This document shows, piece by piece, positions 9,791-18,865 of a stretch of DNA of 64,000 bases. Made by a program: the position numbers and the translations under genes. Position 1 is the first letter of the stretch; the number at the start of each line of letters is the position of its first letter. The stretch comes from Candidatus Eremiobacter antarcticus (GTDB taxonomy: Bacteria > Vulcanimicrobiota > Vulcanimicrobiia > Eremiobacterales > Eremiobacteraceae): assembly GCA_003244105.1 (NCBI GenBank), contig QHBK01000017.1:114849-178848 (forward strand). Reading direction: 5' to 3'. The notes beneath the pieces were generated by a model. It searched no databases and was not told the DNA's origin. It saw only the letters and a program-made list of their open reading frames with translations.

Positions 9791-10744
9791 ATGACGTCTA
9801 GCTTTCGAAACCGCGCAGTCGTGTTTGCCGCCGTCTCGTTGTTCTGCATACCTGCACTGGCAGGGTGCGGAGGCGGCGATTCCGCCATCGCGACCGTCAA
9901 CGGTCAAAAGATCACCAAGGGAGAGCTCGACGGGCGGCTCGAGGGTCAAGCCGGCAAACCGACCTTGCAGCAGATGGTCGATCAGGCGCTCGTGCTCCAG
10001 TACGGAAAGGCGCAGAACATCGACGTCTCCGACAAAGAGATCCAGGATCAGCTGAACACGCTGCAGCAGCGCTTTCCTCCGGGCCAGTTCGAGACGATCC
10101 TCAAACAGCAAGGGCTGACGCTCGACGATGCCAAGACGATCGTGCGGGTGCAGCTGATCGTGAAGAAAGCGGTCGACCGGAACATCAAGCTGGGCGACGC
10201 ACAAGTGGCCGACTTCTACAACAAGAACAAGACGCTGTTCAGCACTCCCGCCCAGGTGCGCGCCCGCCATATCCTGGTGAAGACGAAAGCCGAAGCTGAC
10301 TCCATCGAGGCGCAACTGAAAAAAGGTGCAGATTTCGGACAGCTGGCGCGCAAACTTTCGGTCGACACCGGAACCAAAGACAAGGGCGGCGACTTAGGCT
10401 TCTTCGGTCAAGCGCAGATGGTGCCGCCGTTCTCGGCAGCCGCGTTCGCTATGCGCCCCGGTCAAATCAGCAAGCCCGTGCAAACGCAGTTCGGCTGGCA
10501 CATCATCCAAGTGCAAGAGAAACGGCCGGCCCACAACGCATCGCTTGCGGAAGCGTCACCAAAAGTGAGAGCCAACCTGCTGCAACAGCAGGAGACCACT
10601 ATGAGCGGGCCATTCCTGCAGCAGTTGCGTTCACAGGCGAAGATCGTCGTGGCCGACGACCGCTTCAACCCGCTGTATCCAGCGACGCCTGGTCCGGGCG
10701 GAGCACCGGGCGGCGGATCACCGGCCCCCGCAGCGAGCCGCTAA
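9791..10744 (+). CDS. Lipoprotein peptidyl-prolyl isomerase, PrsA/SurA type
   Basis: Extracytoplasmic foldase. Signal sequence ends in a lipobox (PALAGC, Cys26), so the protein is lipid-anchored as in Gram-positive PrsA. A SurA_N-like helical part (residues ~35-150) precedes one parvulin domain (~160-255) with RARHILVKTKAEAD, KGGDLGFFG and FGWHIIQV. The C-terminal ~25 residues are Gly/Pro-rich. Start ATG has an AAGGAGAAAGA ribosome site. It lies 57 bases after mfd, matching a gene neighbourhood also seen around B. subtilis mfd. Confidence 0.9.
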   Translation: MTSSFRNRAVVFAAVSLFCIPALAGCGGGDSAIATVNGQKITKGELDGRLEGQAGKPTLQQMVDQALVLQYGKAQNIDVSDKEIQDQLNTLQQRFPPGQFETILKQQGLTLDDAKTIVRVQLIVKKAVDRNIKLGDAQVADFYNKNKTLFSTPAQVRARHILVKTKAEADSIEAQLKKGADFGQLARKLSVDTGTKDKGGDLGFFGQAQMVPPFSAAAFAMRPGQISKPVQTQFGWHIIQVQEKRPAHNASLAEASPKVRANLLQQQETTMSGPFLQQLRSQAKIVVADDRFNPLYPATPGPGGAPGGGSPAPAASR

Positions 10745-10764
10745 CAGGCGCGAGGTAAGCACAA

Positions 10765-10785
10765 GGCGCGGGTCAAGCCCGCGCC
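10765..10785. other. Perfect GC hairpin between prsA-like and mazG genes
   Basis: GGCGCGGG and CCCGCGCC form an 8-bp stem around the loop TCAAG. No T-run follows on either strand, so it is not a standard terminator; it may act as an mRNA stability or processing element. Confidence 0.45.
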
Positions 10786-10800
10786 AAACCTCAAGCAGAC

Positions 10801-11994
10801 ATGCCTCATGCCAACATCGTCGGGCTGGGCCCGAGCGACGCCCAACTCCTGACCGTTGGCGCGCTCGATTGTCTGCGCAAAGCGTCGGCGGTCTTTCCCT
10901 GCAACGCAGCGCCCGCGACGATCGACTACTTGCGCGAACATGGGACCCTGGTGGAAAACCCTACCTTTGACGGGGGCGCTTTGCTGCGCGGCGTCGACGC
11001 TGACGTCAAAGCCGCCGCCGCATCGCTTCAGCGCGGCGGCGCAGCGCTGGCGGTTCCGGGCCACCCGCTGCTCGACTTCCCCGGGCTTCCCAACCTATTG
11101 CATCAGTTCTCACGGACCGGCATCGAGGCGACGATCGTCGCCGGCGTGCCGCGCAGCGCGCTGTCGGCCGCCGCCGTGACGCCGCTCTTGCCCTTGCCGC
11201 CGACGGCGGTGCATCACAGCTGGGAAGAGCTCGTGGAGATCATGGCGCGGCTGCGTGCCTGCTGTCCCTGGGATCGGGAGCAGACGCATGAGACGCTGCT
11301 GCCATATCTCGTCGAAGAGGCACATGAGGTCGTCGAAGCGGTCGATGAGGGCGACCCGAAGAAGCTGTGTGAAGAACTCGGGGATTTGCTGCTCCAGATC
11401 GTCTTTCACGCTGAGATCGCATGCGAGCAAGGCCGCTTCTCAGCCGCGGACGTCATCGACGCGCTCGCCAACAAGATGATACGCCGTCATCCGCACGTCT
11501 TCGGCGACGCGAGCATCTCCACGTCGCAGGAGCAGATGCGGTCGTGGGAGCTGATCAAAACGCAAGAGAGCTCGATCCGCCACCGCAACTCGCTGCTGGA
11601 TGGCATACCCAAAACCATGCCGTCGTTGCTCTACGCGCAGCGCGTGCAAGAGAAAGCCCGCACCGTGGGCTTTGATTGGCCGCAGGCCCACGACGTCTTG
11701 GACAAGCTCCGCGAAGAGATCAGCGAGTTGCACGGGGCCATGCAGCAGCGCGACGACGCCGCCATCCGGGAAGAACTGGGTGACGTGCTCTTCACGATCG
11801 TAAACCTAGCGCGGCGGTGCGGCGTGGACGCCGAGGCGGCGCTGCGCTCCGCCAACGGCAAATTCCGGTTGCGCTTCGCAGCGATGGAGAAAATCGCGGG
11901 CGGGGGAGCGACGGCGCTCGCGAACAGAAGCTTGGAAGATCTGGATGCGCTCTGGCAGCGCGCCAAGGAATATGAGACTGGACAAGTTTCTTAA
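10801..11994 (+). CDS. MazG nucleotide pyrophosphohydrolase fused to shortened tetrapyrrole-methylase-like domain (YabN-like)
   Basis: Two-part protein of 397 aa. Residues 1-135 resemble a reduced TP-methylase fold (GLGPSD near the start, GHPLLDF, VAGVPRSALSAAA) as in B. subtilis YabN, but ~80 residues shorter than usual. Residues ~140-390 are two MazG repeats: CPWDREQTHETL, EELGDLLLQIVFH with the EExxE/ExxD metal ligands, then KTMPSLLYAQRVQEKA and REELGDVLFTIVNL. MazG hydrolyses noncanonical or excess NTPs to NMP and PPi. The next gene is an S4 protein, the same yabN-yabO order as in Firmicutes. The N-terminal domain is probably catalytically inert; this is inference. Confidence 0.88.
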   Translation: MPHANIVGLGPSDAQLLTVGALDCLRKASAVFPCNAAPATIDYLREHGTLVENPTFDGGALLRGVDADVKAAAASLQRGGAALAVPGHPLLDFPGLPNLLHQFSRTGIEATIVAGVPRSALSAAAVTPLLPLPPTAVHHSWEELVEIMARLRACCPWDREQTHETLLPYLVEEAHEVVEAVDEGDPKKLCEELGDLLLQIVFHAEIACEQGRFSAADVIDALANKMIRRHPHVFGDASISTSQEQMRSWELIKTQESSIRHRNSLLDGIPKTMPSLLYAQRVQEKARTVGFDWPQAHDVLDKLREEISELHGAMQQRDDAAIREELGDVLFTIVNLARRCGVDAEAALRSANGKFRLRFAAMEKIAGGGATALANRSLEDLDALWQRAKEYETGQVS

Positions 11995-12229
11995 AGTGGC
12001 GCGGCTCGCCAAGCGGCGCGCCGAGGCCAAGGAGGCGCTCGACGCCGGCAGGATCGAGTGCGGCGGACATCCCGCGAAGGCCTCGCATCAAGTGAAAGCG
12101 GGTGACGAGCTGCTGATCCGCTATGCCAGCCGGAACGTTCGCATCCGCATCGACAGCGTCCCCGAACGGCCGAACACGCAACGCAGCGCGGAGAAGCTGT
12201 ACACCGTCTTGGACGGCGGCGATTTCTGA
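11972..12229 (+). CDS. S4-domain RNA-binding protein, RqcP/Hsp15 family
   Basis: 85-aa protein made almost entirely of one S4 RNA-binding fold (MRLDKFLKVARLAKRR, then KEALDAGRIECGG and VKAGDELLIR), matching RqcP (YabO)/Hsp15, which bind the 50S subunit with peptidyl-tRNA during stalled-ribosome rescue. The ATG at 11972 is chosen because AAGGA sits just before it and the S4 fold begins there; it overlaps mazG by 23 bases. The stop overlaps the next start as TGATG. Confidence 0.85.
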   Translation: MRLDKFLKVARLAKRRAEAKEALDAGRIECGGHPAKASHQVKAGDELLIRYASRNVRIRIDSVPERPNTQRSAEKLYTVLDGGDF

Positions 12230-13392
12230 TGGCCCGGCATCATCTGACCATCGGGATGTTCACCGATACGTACTTGCCGCAGACCAACGGCGTCGTCAGT
12301 TCGCTGCTGGCGAGCGCTGACGCGCTGCGGCGGCGCGGACATCGCGTCATCATCGTCGCGCCGGGGCTGGGTGAGGTCGACGAAGCGCATCCCGACGTCT
12401 TCTACCTGCGCTCGGCATCGTTTCCGTTCTATCCCGAGTTCCGCATGGCGTTTCCGTTGCCGGCAAAACTCGTCGCCAATCTGCCGCGCGTTCCTTTTAA
12501 TGTGATCCATGCGCACTCGTTTTTCTTCATCGGCTGTCTGGGCGCTTATCTGGCGCGCGTTCGTAACGTGCCGCTGGCGTACACCTATCACACGCGCTTC
12601 GTCGATTACGCGCACTATCTGCCCGTACACCAGCGCGTCACGAAGACGCAGGCCGTCTGGATTTCCCGTGAGTTCTGCAACCACTGCGACCGCGTGATCA
12701 CGCCCACGACGGACGTCGAGCGGCTGCTGCGCTCCTACGGCGTCGAAAAAGCGATCGACATCATTCCCACCGGCATCGACCTCGCGACGTTCGCTGGGGA
12801 CGGCGAGGTCCCGCGAACCATTGCAGCATTGCAAGGACACCCGATCCTGTTGAGCGTCGGACGGATCGCCAAGGAGAAGAACCTGGATTTCCTTGCTGAT
12901 GCATTCGCTCATCTCGTGACGCGCCGTCCGGATGCGCGGCTGGTCATGGTCGGCGACGGACCGTACCGTTCAGAGCTCGAGCAGCGCTGCGTGTCGCTGG
13001 GTTGTCGCGAGCTGGTCAGCTTCGTCGGCGATCTTCCGCAGCAGCAACTGGGTGGATATTACAGCAACGCGGACTGCTTTGTGTTCTCTTCAAAGACGGA
13101 AACCCAAGGGTTGGTGTTGTTGGAAGCGATGGCGCACGGCCTGCCCGCGGTAGCGGTCGACTGTGCGGTGACGCGCGAAGTCCTGCGCAGCGCTGCGGGC
13201 ACCTTGACCGATGACGATCCGCACGCGTTCGCGGATGCGGTCGAGCTGTTCTTGCGCGAGGCGCCGGCGCAGCGTGAGGCGCGCCGCCAAGCTGCGAGAA
13301 CAGCCGCCACGCCGTACAGCAGCGATGCCCTTGCCGTCGTGCTCGAGCAGTTGTATGTGGACGCCGCCGGCTCGTTCGCGGTCGCGCGTTAG
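12229..13392 (+). CDS. Family 4 glycosyltransferase, diacylglycerol glucosyltransferase-like
   Basis: GT-B fold enzyme of 387 aa. N-terminal acceptor domain opens IGMFTDTYLPQTNGVVSSL, typical of lipid glucosyltransferases in Firmicutes and mycoplasmas; C-terminal donor domain has LSVGRIAKEKNLDFL, MVGDGPYR and the E-x7-E type motif SSKTETQGLVLLEAMAHGLP. It probably transfers a hexose to a membrane lipid such as diacylglycerol at the cytoplasmic face. The exact donor and acceptor cannot be read from sequence. Coupled to the S4 gene by TGATG. Confidence 0.85.
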   Translation: MARHHLTIGMFTDTYLPQTNGVVSSLLASADALRRRGHRVIIVAPGLGEVDEAHPDVFYLRSASFPFYPEFRMAFPLPAKLVANLPRVPFNVIHAHSFFFIGCLGAYLARVRNVPLAYTYHTRFVDYAHYLPVHQRVTKTQAVWISREFCNHCDRVITPTTDVERLLRSYGVEKAIDIIPTGIDLATFAGDGEVPRTIAALQGHPILLSVGRIAKEKNLDFLADAFAHLVTRRPDARLVMVGDGPYRSELEQRCVSLGCRELVSFVGDLPQQQLGGYYSNADCFVFSSKTETQGLVLLEAMAHGLPAVAVDCAVTREVLRSAAGTLTDDDPHAFADAVELFLREAPAQREARRQAARTAATPYSSDALAVVLEQLYVDAAGSFAVAR

Positions 13393-13503
13393 ACGTTTCG
13401 CGCGCTGCACCGCGGCACGCACGCTGCAAGCAAGAGGTAACGCCCAAGCCAAGAGCGGACTAGCATGGTCCAAAGTTCTCGCATGGATCGGAGGCATCGC
13501 ATC

Positions 13504-14532
13504 GTGTCAACCCGAGTAGCCATCAATGGCTTCGGACGCATCGGCCGGCAGGCGCTGCGAGCCATCAACGAGCGTCACATGCACTTGGATGTGGTCGCGC
13601 TGAACGACCTGATGGACACCAAGACAGCCGCGCACCTTTTCAAACATGATTCGACCTACGGCAACTATCCGGGAAGCGTGAGCGCGGGAGACGGCGTGCT
13701 CACGATCGACGGCAAGACGATCAAGCTGCTCGCGGAGCGCAGCCCGGCGAACCTGCCCTGGAAGGAGCTTGAGATCGACCTCGTCTTGGAGTCGACCGGC
13801 CTGTTCACCGACGCGACCAAGGCCAAGGCTCATCTAGACGCGGGCGCCGGCCGGGTCATCATCTCCGCTCCCGCCAAGAATGAAGACGTCACAATCGTGT
13901 TGGGGGTCAACGAAGACACCTACGACCCCGCCAAGCACAAGATCATCTCGAACGCGTCCTGCACGACGAACTGTCTAGCGCCCGTCGTCAAAGTGCTTGT
14001 CGACGAGCTGGGCGTCCTCAAAGGTACGATGACGACCGTGCACTCGTACACGAACGACCAGCGCACGCTGGATCTGCCGCACGAGGATCTTCGCCGCGCT
14101 CGCGCCGCGGGGCTCAACATCATCCCCACGACGACGGGCGCCGCCAAAGCCTTGCACTTGGTCGTGCCCGAGGTCAAAGGTAAGATGGACGGCATCTCGT
14201 TGCGAGTGCCCACGCCGACCGTCTCTATCGTCGACGTGGTGGCGGAGACGCAGAAGCCGACGACCAAGGAAGCGCTGAACGATCTCTTCCGGCGCTACGC
14301 GCGCGACCGCATGAAGGACATCCTGGGCGTCAGCGATGAGCCGCTCGTCTCCATGGACTATAAGGGCGACTCCCGCTCTTCGGTCGTGGACGCGCTCTCG
14401 ACGACCGTCGTGGCCGACAATCTCGTGAAGGTCCTCTCGTGGTACGACAACGAGTGGGGGTATGCGTGCCGCCTCGCCGACCTCGCGGCCTTCGTCTTGC
14501 AAAAAGAGGCGCAGTGGGCGACGCCCGTCTAG
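13504..14532 (+). CDS. gap: Glyceraldehyde-3-phosphate dehydrogenase, type I
   Basis: NAD(P)-dependent oxidation and phosphorylation of glyceraldehyde 3-phosphate. 342 aa. Rossmann opening [12 protein letters not shown], active-site [12 protein letters not shown] with Cys153, and the C-terminal [12 protein letters not shown] block are all present. The GTG at 13504 is chosen over the upstream ATG (13465) because GGAGG lies nine bases before it and the protein then begins at the Rossmann strand. Head of the glycolytic run gap-pgk-tpiA-gpmI; pgk starts inside its 3' end. Confidence 0.96.
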   Translation: MSTRVAINGFGRIGRQALRAINERHMHLDVVALNDLMDTKTAAHLFKHDSTYGNYPGSVSAGDGVLTIDGKTIKLLAERSPANLPWKELEIDLVLESTGLFTDATKAKAHLDAGAGRVIISAPAKNEDVTIVLGVNEDTYDPAKHKIISNASCTTNCLAPVVKVLVDELGVLKGTMTTVHSYTNDQRTLDLPHEDLRRARAAGLNIIPTTTGAAKALHLVVPEVKGKMDGISLRVPTPTVSIVDVVAETQKPTTKEALNDLFRRYARDRMKDILGVSDEPLVSMDYKGDSRSSVVDALSTTVVADNLVKVLSWYDNEWGYACRLADLAAFVLQKEAQWATPV

Positions 14533-15707
14533 ACACCGCTGATCTCGCCGGCAAGCGGGTCCTGCTGAGGGAGGACCTCAACGTTCCTTTGGAAGCCGGC
14601 CGCATCACTGACACGACGCGCATCGACGCGGCCGTCCCCACGGTGCGCATGCTGCGCGAGCGTGGCGCCAGAATCATCGTCATGTCGCATTTGGGCCGCC
14701 CTGACGGCAAAGTCGTCGACGCATTGCGCATGGCGCCGGTGGCCAAGGCGCTGTCAGATGCTTTGGGGTGCGATGTGAAGTGCGCCGCCGATTGCATCGG
14801 CCCCCAGGTGGAGCCGATGGTGTCAGCGCTACGCGACGGGGACGTGTTGCTGCTCGAGAACCTGCGCTTTCATGCAGGCGAGGAAGCGGATGATCCGCAG
14901 TTCGCGCAGGCGCTGGCGGCGCTCGGCGATCTTTATATCAACGATGCATTCGGCACGGCGCACCGCGCCCACGCCTCAACGGTGGGCATCACCCGTTATC
15001 TGCCCTCCTACATGGGGCCGTTGCTCGCGCGCGAAGTCGAGATCCTCGATGAACTCTTGGAACACCCCAAGCGCCCTTTCGTCGCCGTGCTGGGCGGGGC
15101 CAAGGTCTCCGACAAGATGGGCGTCATCCAACGACTGCTGACGTTGTGCGATGCGCTTGTGATCGGCGGCGGCATGGCCAACACACTTTTGGCCGCGCAA
15201 GGCTTCAACGTGGGCGCCTCGCTGCGCGACCGCGATTTGGAGCCCGCAAAACGCGTGGTGGCGGCCATCGAGCATGACGCCTCCGACGTGGATGTGCACC
15301 TTCCCAAAGACGCGGTCGTCGCGAAGAAGCTCGAAGCGGACGCGGATTCCCGCGACGTCGACATCGACCAGCTGCTGCCTGACGACATGATCTTGGACAT
15401 CGGCCCCGGCACCGCGATGGACTATCGCGGCGTCATCCTCAACGCCAAGACGGTGTTGTGGAACGGGCCCATGGGCGTCTTCGAGAACGACGCGTTTGCG
15501 GCGGGCACGGAAGCCGTGGGCCAGGCGATCGTCGATTCCGGCGCCCGCTCCGTCGTGGGTGGCGGGGATTCCGCAGCCGCCGCGCACAAGCTCGGCTTCG
15601 CCGACAAGATGACTCACATATCGACGGGCGGGGGCGCGACGCTCGAGTATCTCGAGGGCAAAGAGCTGCCCGGCATCGCCGCGCTGCGCAGCTCGGCCCC
15701 AGCGTGA
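14514..15707 (+). CDS. pgk: Phosphoglycerate kinase
   Basis: ATP-forming transfer from 1,3-bisphosphoglycerate to ADP. 397 aa. Visible blocks: [19 protein letters not shown] (substrate binding), [48 protein letters not shown] and WNGPMGVFE (nucleotide binding), plus GGGDSAAA. The GTG at 14514 with AGAGG just before it is preferred over the longer frame; it overlaps gap by 19 bases, pointing to translational coupling. Confidence 0.96.
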   Translation: MGDARLDTADLAGKRVLLREDLNVPLEAGRITDTTRIDAAVPTVRMLRERGARIIVMSHLGRPDGKVVDALRMAPVAKALSDALGCDVKCAADCIGPQVEPMVSALRDGDVLLLENLRFHAGEEADDPQFAQALAALGDLYINDAFGTAHRAHASTVGITRYLPSYMGPLLAREVEILDELLEHPKRPFVAVLGGAKVSDKMGVIQRLLTLCDALVIGGGMANTLLAAQGFNVGASLRDRDLEPAKRVVAAIEHDASDVDVHLPKDAVVAKKLEADADSRDVDIDQLLPDDMILDIGPGTAMDYRGVILNAKTVLWNGPMGVFENDAFAAGTEAVGQAIVDSGARSVVGGGDSAAAAHKLGFADKMTHISTGGGATLEYLEGKELPGIAALRSSAPA

Positions 15708-15756
15708 GCGCGCCCGCGCTGCTGTGCTGCCAGCCTGACCGGCCGAAGGCGGGCGT

Positions 15757-16521
15757 GTGAGACGCAGGCGTCCGCTGTTCGCGGCCAACTGGAAGATGCA
15801 CAAGTCGCCGCAGGAAGCCCGCGCTTACGTCACCGCGTTCTTGCCGGAGGCGGAGTCGCTCGTGGCCAGCGTCGACATCGTCTTGCTCGCGCCGTTCATC
15901 GACTTGGAATGCGTTTGCGATGCGCTCAGCGGATCGACCATCGGCTTCGGCGCGCAAGACTGCTTTTGGGAGCGCGAGGGCGCCTTCACTGGCGAGGTCA
16001 GCGCCTCGATGCTCAAAAAGATCGGATGCTCTCACTGCGTCGTCGGCCACTCAGAACGGCGCCGGCTGTTCGGCGACACCGACGAGACCGTCGGGCGCAA
16101 GGTCACCGCTCTGCTCGCCGAGGACATCACGCCGATCGTCTGTGTTGGTGAATCGCTCGACGAGAACCGGGCGGGCCGCACCGCGGAGAGAGTGCAGGAA
16201 CAGCTGCGCGCCGGCCTCGGCTACCTGAGCGATGCGGAGCGTGCGGTGCTCGTCATCGCCTACGAGCCGGTGTGGGCGATCGGCACGGGGTTGGCCGACA
16301 ACCCGAAATCCGCCAACAACACGATCCAGACCATCCGATCGGCGGCGGGCGGTCTGGGCGAGGCGCGGATCTTGTACGGCGGTTCCATGACCGCTGAGAA
16401 CTCTGCGGCCTTTTGCGCCGAGTCGGACATCGACGGCGGCCTGGTCGGCTCGGCCAGCCTGGACCCGAACAAGTTCGTGCGATTGATCGCGAGCGCGACG
16501 CAGGTCTTTGACGCCCGCTGA
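15757..16521 (+). CDS. tpiA: Triose-phosphate isomerase
   Basis: Interconverts dihydroxyacetone phosphate and glyceraldehyde 3-phosphate. 254 aa TIM barrel with Lys13 (NWKMHK), His98 (GHSERRRLFGD), catalytic Glu170 (AYEPVWAIGTG), phosphate loop LYGGSM and GGLVGSASL. GTG start at 15757 after a 49-base gap from pgk. The 3' end overlaps gpmI by 14 bases. Confidence 0.96.
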   Translation: MRRRRPLFAANWKMHKSPQEARAYVTAFLPEAESLVASVDIVLLAPFIDLECVCDALSGSTIGFGAQDCFWEREGAFTGEVSASMLKKIGCSHCVVGHSERRRLFGDTDETVGRKVTALLAEDITPIVCVGESLDENRAGRTAERVQEQLRAGLGYLSDAERAVLVIAYEPVWAIGTGLADNPKSANNTIQTIRSAAGGLGEARILYGGSMTAENSAAFCAESDIDGGLVGSASLDPNKFVRLIASATQVFDAR

Positions 16522-18064
16522 CACGAGCGGCGCAGCGCCGTCCGCGCGCCGCGTCATCCTGTGCGTCTTGGACGGCTTCGGATGTTCCGACGAGACGCGC
16601 GGAAATGCCGTGGAAGCCGCCAACCTGCCCAACTTCGATCGGCTCGTGGCGAAATATCCGCACACCCGCATCGGCGCAGCGGAAGAAGCCGTCGGGCTGC
16701 CGCCCGGTCAGCAAGGCAACAGTGAAGTCGGCCATTTGAACCTCGGGGCTGGCCGCATCGTGCTGCAAAGTGTCACGCGCATCGACGCGTCCGTCGACGA
16801 TGGAACGTTCGCGAATAACCCGGTCTTGCGGCAATGCTTCGCTCATGTCACGCGCACCGGCGGTACGCTGCATCTCCTTGGACTCGTGTCTTCCGGCGGC
16901 GTGCACTCCTCGCTCAAGCATCTGACCGGATTGATGGATGCGGCCGAAGGCGAAGGCGTACCGGTGAGGATCGCAGCGTTCTTGGACGGGCGCGACACTC
17001 CGCCGCGCAGCGCCGGATCGTTCCTGCAGTCCATCGTGGACCGCTGCAACGCGCAGGGCGACGCCGGCATTTCGATGATCTGCGGCCGCTATTATGCGAT
17101 GGACCGCGACAAGCGTTGGGAACGGACGCAGCTTGCTTACGATGCTTTGCTCAATGGCAAAGGCCAGACGGCCGGCACGGTCGCCGAGGCGCTGCAACGC
17201 GCCTATGACGACGGGCTGACGGATGAATTCGTCAAGCCGGTCATCATCGGCGAGCCGCGGCCTATCATCAGAGACGGCGATGCGGCTCTGTTCTTCAACT
17301 TCCGGCCGGATCGAGCTCGCCAGCTGACGCGCGCCCTGTCGCAGCCGGATTTCGCCGAATTCCCGGTTCGACATCTGACCGATTTTCTGTTCGCCTCGAT
17401 GACGTTGTACGATCAGTCCTTTTCCAACCCCGTGATGTTCGGCAAGCTCTTCGAGGACTGGACGCTCGGCCAGGTGGTCGCGGAAGCATCGTTTCCTCAG
17501 CTGCGGTTAGCTGAGACTGAGAAATACGCACACGTCACCTACTTCTTCTCGGGCGGCCGCGAGGAACCGTTTGCCCAAGAGGACCGAGTCCTCGTGCCGT
17601 CCGCGCGCGATGTCGGGACTTATGACAAGCTGCCCCAAATGCGGGCGCGCGAGATCACCGACAAAGCCGTCGAGGCCATTGCGTCAAAGCGCTACCCGCT
17701 GGTCATCATGAACTTGGCAAACCCTGACATGGTAGGGCACTCAGGGAAGTGGGATGCGATCGTCAGCGCACTGGAAGTGGTCGACGAATGCATCGGGCGC
17801 TTGGTGACCGCCACCCTGGAAAGCGATTCCATCTTGCTGGTCACGGCCGATCACGGCAATGCAGAGCAGAAGATCGATCTCGCGACCGGCAGCGAGCTGA
17901 CCGCCCACACGTGCAACCCGGTGCCTTTGATCGCGGTCAGCCGGGAGACGCTGGGTTCTTTCAAATCGGGTGGGAAGCTGTGCGACGTTGCCCCGACCAT
18001 CTGTCAATTGCTGGAGCTTCCTCAACCGGCCGTCATGACCGGTCACACGCTGCTGACCGCCTGA
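16508..18064 (+). CDS. gpmI: 2,3-bisphosphoglycerate-independent phosphoglycerate mutase
   Basis: Mn-dependent mutase converting 3- to 2-phosphoglycerate. 518 aa, normal for GpmI. Alkaline-phosphatase-type core: LCVLDGFGCSDETRGNA, phosphorylated Ser72 in GQQGNSEVGHLNLGAGR, the inserted phosphotransferase domain (FFNFRPDRARQLTRAL), and C-terminal VTADHGNAEQ. Start is TTG at 16508 inside the end of tpiA; no ATG or GTG lies near. Closes the glycolytic run. Confidence 0.94.
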   Translation: MTPADTSGAAPSARRVILCVLDGFGCSDETRGNAVEAANLPNFDRLVAKYPHTRIGAAEEAVGLPPGQQGNSEVGHLNLGAGRIVLQSVTRIDASVDDGTFANNPVLRQCFAHVTRTGGTLHLLGLVSSGGVHSSLKHLTGLMDAAEGEGVPVRIAAFLDGRDTPPRSAGSFLQSIVDRCNAQGDAGISMICGRYYAMDRDKRWERTQLAYDALLNGKGQTAGTVAEALQRAYDDGLTDEFVKPVIIGEPRPIIRDGDAALFFNFRPDRARQLTRALSQPDFAEFPVRHLTDFLFASMTLYDQSFSNPVMFGKLFEDWTLGQVVAEASFPQLRLAETEKYAHVTYFFSGGREEPFAQEDRVLVPSARDVGTYDKLPQMRAREITDKAVEAIASKRYPLVIMNLANPDMVGHSGKWDAIVSALEVVDECIGRLVTATLESDSILLVTADHGNAEQKIDLATGSELTAHTCNPVPLIAVSRETLGSFKSGGKLCDVAPTICQLLELPQPAVMTGHTLLTA

Positions 18065-18084
18065 TCTGCTCCCCGGCCGTGCCA

Positions 18085-18103
18085 TTGTGAACGGCGTTCA
18101 CAA
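18085..18103. promoter_or_regulatory. 19-bp perfect palindrome upstream of flagellar genes
   Basis: TTGTGAACG-G-CGTTCACAA is a perfect inverted repeat between gpmI and the first flagellar gene (79 bases before its ATG). It resembles a CRP/FNR-type dyad (TGTGA...TCACA) but with 7 rather than 6 spacer bases. Possible operator; the bound regulator is unknown. Confidence 0.5.
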
Positions 18104-18181
18104 CTCGGTCACAAACCTGCGCCACTCCGTCTAAATCTCCATCGTAGGGTAGCCTCCATCGCTCCTTCGGAGGCTCTTCTC

Positions 18182-18865
18182 ATGGATCTTTCCGATGCTC
18201 TTTCCACCGCGGCCGGCGGCATGCACGTGCAATCCGATAAGCTCGACGTCATCGCAGAGAATCTCGCCAACGCTTCGACGACGGGGTATCGCGCGCGTAC
18301 GTTTGAGGTCGCGGCGTCGTCCGGAAGTCTTCGTTCGAGCACCGCATCGGTCGAAAGCCAAGGCGCTCTGCGGCGCACCGGCGTCTCAACCGACGTGGCG
18401 TTGGTTGGGCCCGGATACTTCTGCCTGGCGACGCCCGATGGAGTGCGCTACACGCGCGACGGCCGTTTTTCGGTGGACGCCGACGGATACTTGGCGAGCG
18501 CACAAGGCCACCGGGTGCTGGGATCGTTCGGAGCGGTCCGCTTTCCGCATGGCGCGAGCATCGACGCCGCCGGCAATGTCATGACCGGAAAAAGGGCCTT
18601 CGACCGTCTGCGCATTGCGGCGTTCGATCGTCCCTTGCAAAGCGGCGACTCGTCAGGGCTCTTCGCAGAGATGCGCAGGGTGATATCACGCTCGCCGGCG
18701 CGCGTGCAATCGGGCTTCTTAGAAGACTCCGGCGTGGACGCCATCTCCCAGATGACGGCGCTCATCACGGCGCAGCGCGCGTTTGAAGCCAATCAGAAAT
18801 CGGTCCAGCAGGCCGACGAGACTTTGAAGCGCGTGGTGACCGACGTGCCGGCGGTACGCTCGTGA
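18182..18865 (+). CDS. Flagellar basal-body rod protein, FlgF/FlgG family (first copy)
   Basis: 227-aa rod/hook-family protein. N-terminal rod signature (LSTAAGGMHVQSDKLDVIAE then NLANASTTGY) and the C-terminal coiled segment ending ...SQMTALITAQRAFEANQKSV are the two ends that pack together in FlgF, FlgG and FlgE. The middle domain (VGPGYFCLATPDGVRYTRDG) is the FlgG D1 fold. ATG at 18182 has GGAGG ten bases upstream. First of a coupled flagellar set; FlgF is more likely than FlgG by position, but the two copies cannot be assigned firmly. Confidence 0.85.
   Translation: MDLSDALSTAAGGMHVQSDKLDVIAENLANASTTGYRARTFEVAASSGSLRSSTASVESQGALRRTGVSTDVALVGPGYFCLATPDGVRYTRDGRFSVDADGYLASAQGHRVLGSFGAVRFPHGASIDAAGNVMTGKRAFDRLRIAAFDRPLQSGDSSGLFAEMRRVISRSPARVQSGFLEDSGVDAISQMTALITAQRAFEANQKSVQQADETLKRVVTDVPAVRS

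Noticed and set aside
16253..17374. 373-codon minus-strand frame opposite tpiA/gpmI
   Set aside because: Antisense to two conserved glycolytic genes with intact active sites.
18085..18103. LexA (SOS) box reading of the palindrome
   Set aside because: GAAC and GTTC are present but separated by three bases, not the four of the Gram-positive box, and no SOS gene lies next to it.
18104..18181. Sigma-28 promoter before the flagellar genes
   Set aside because: TAAA occurs, but no GCCGATAA-like element follows at the right distance.
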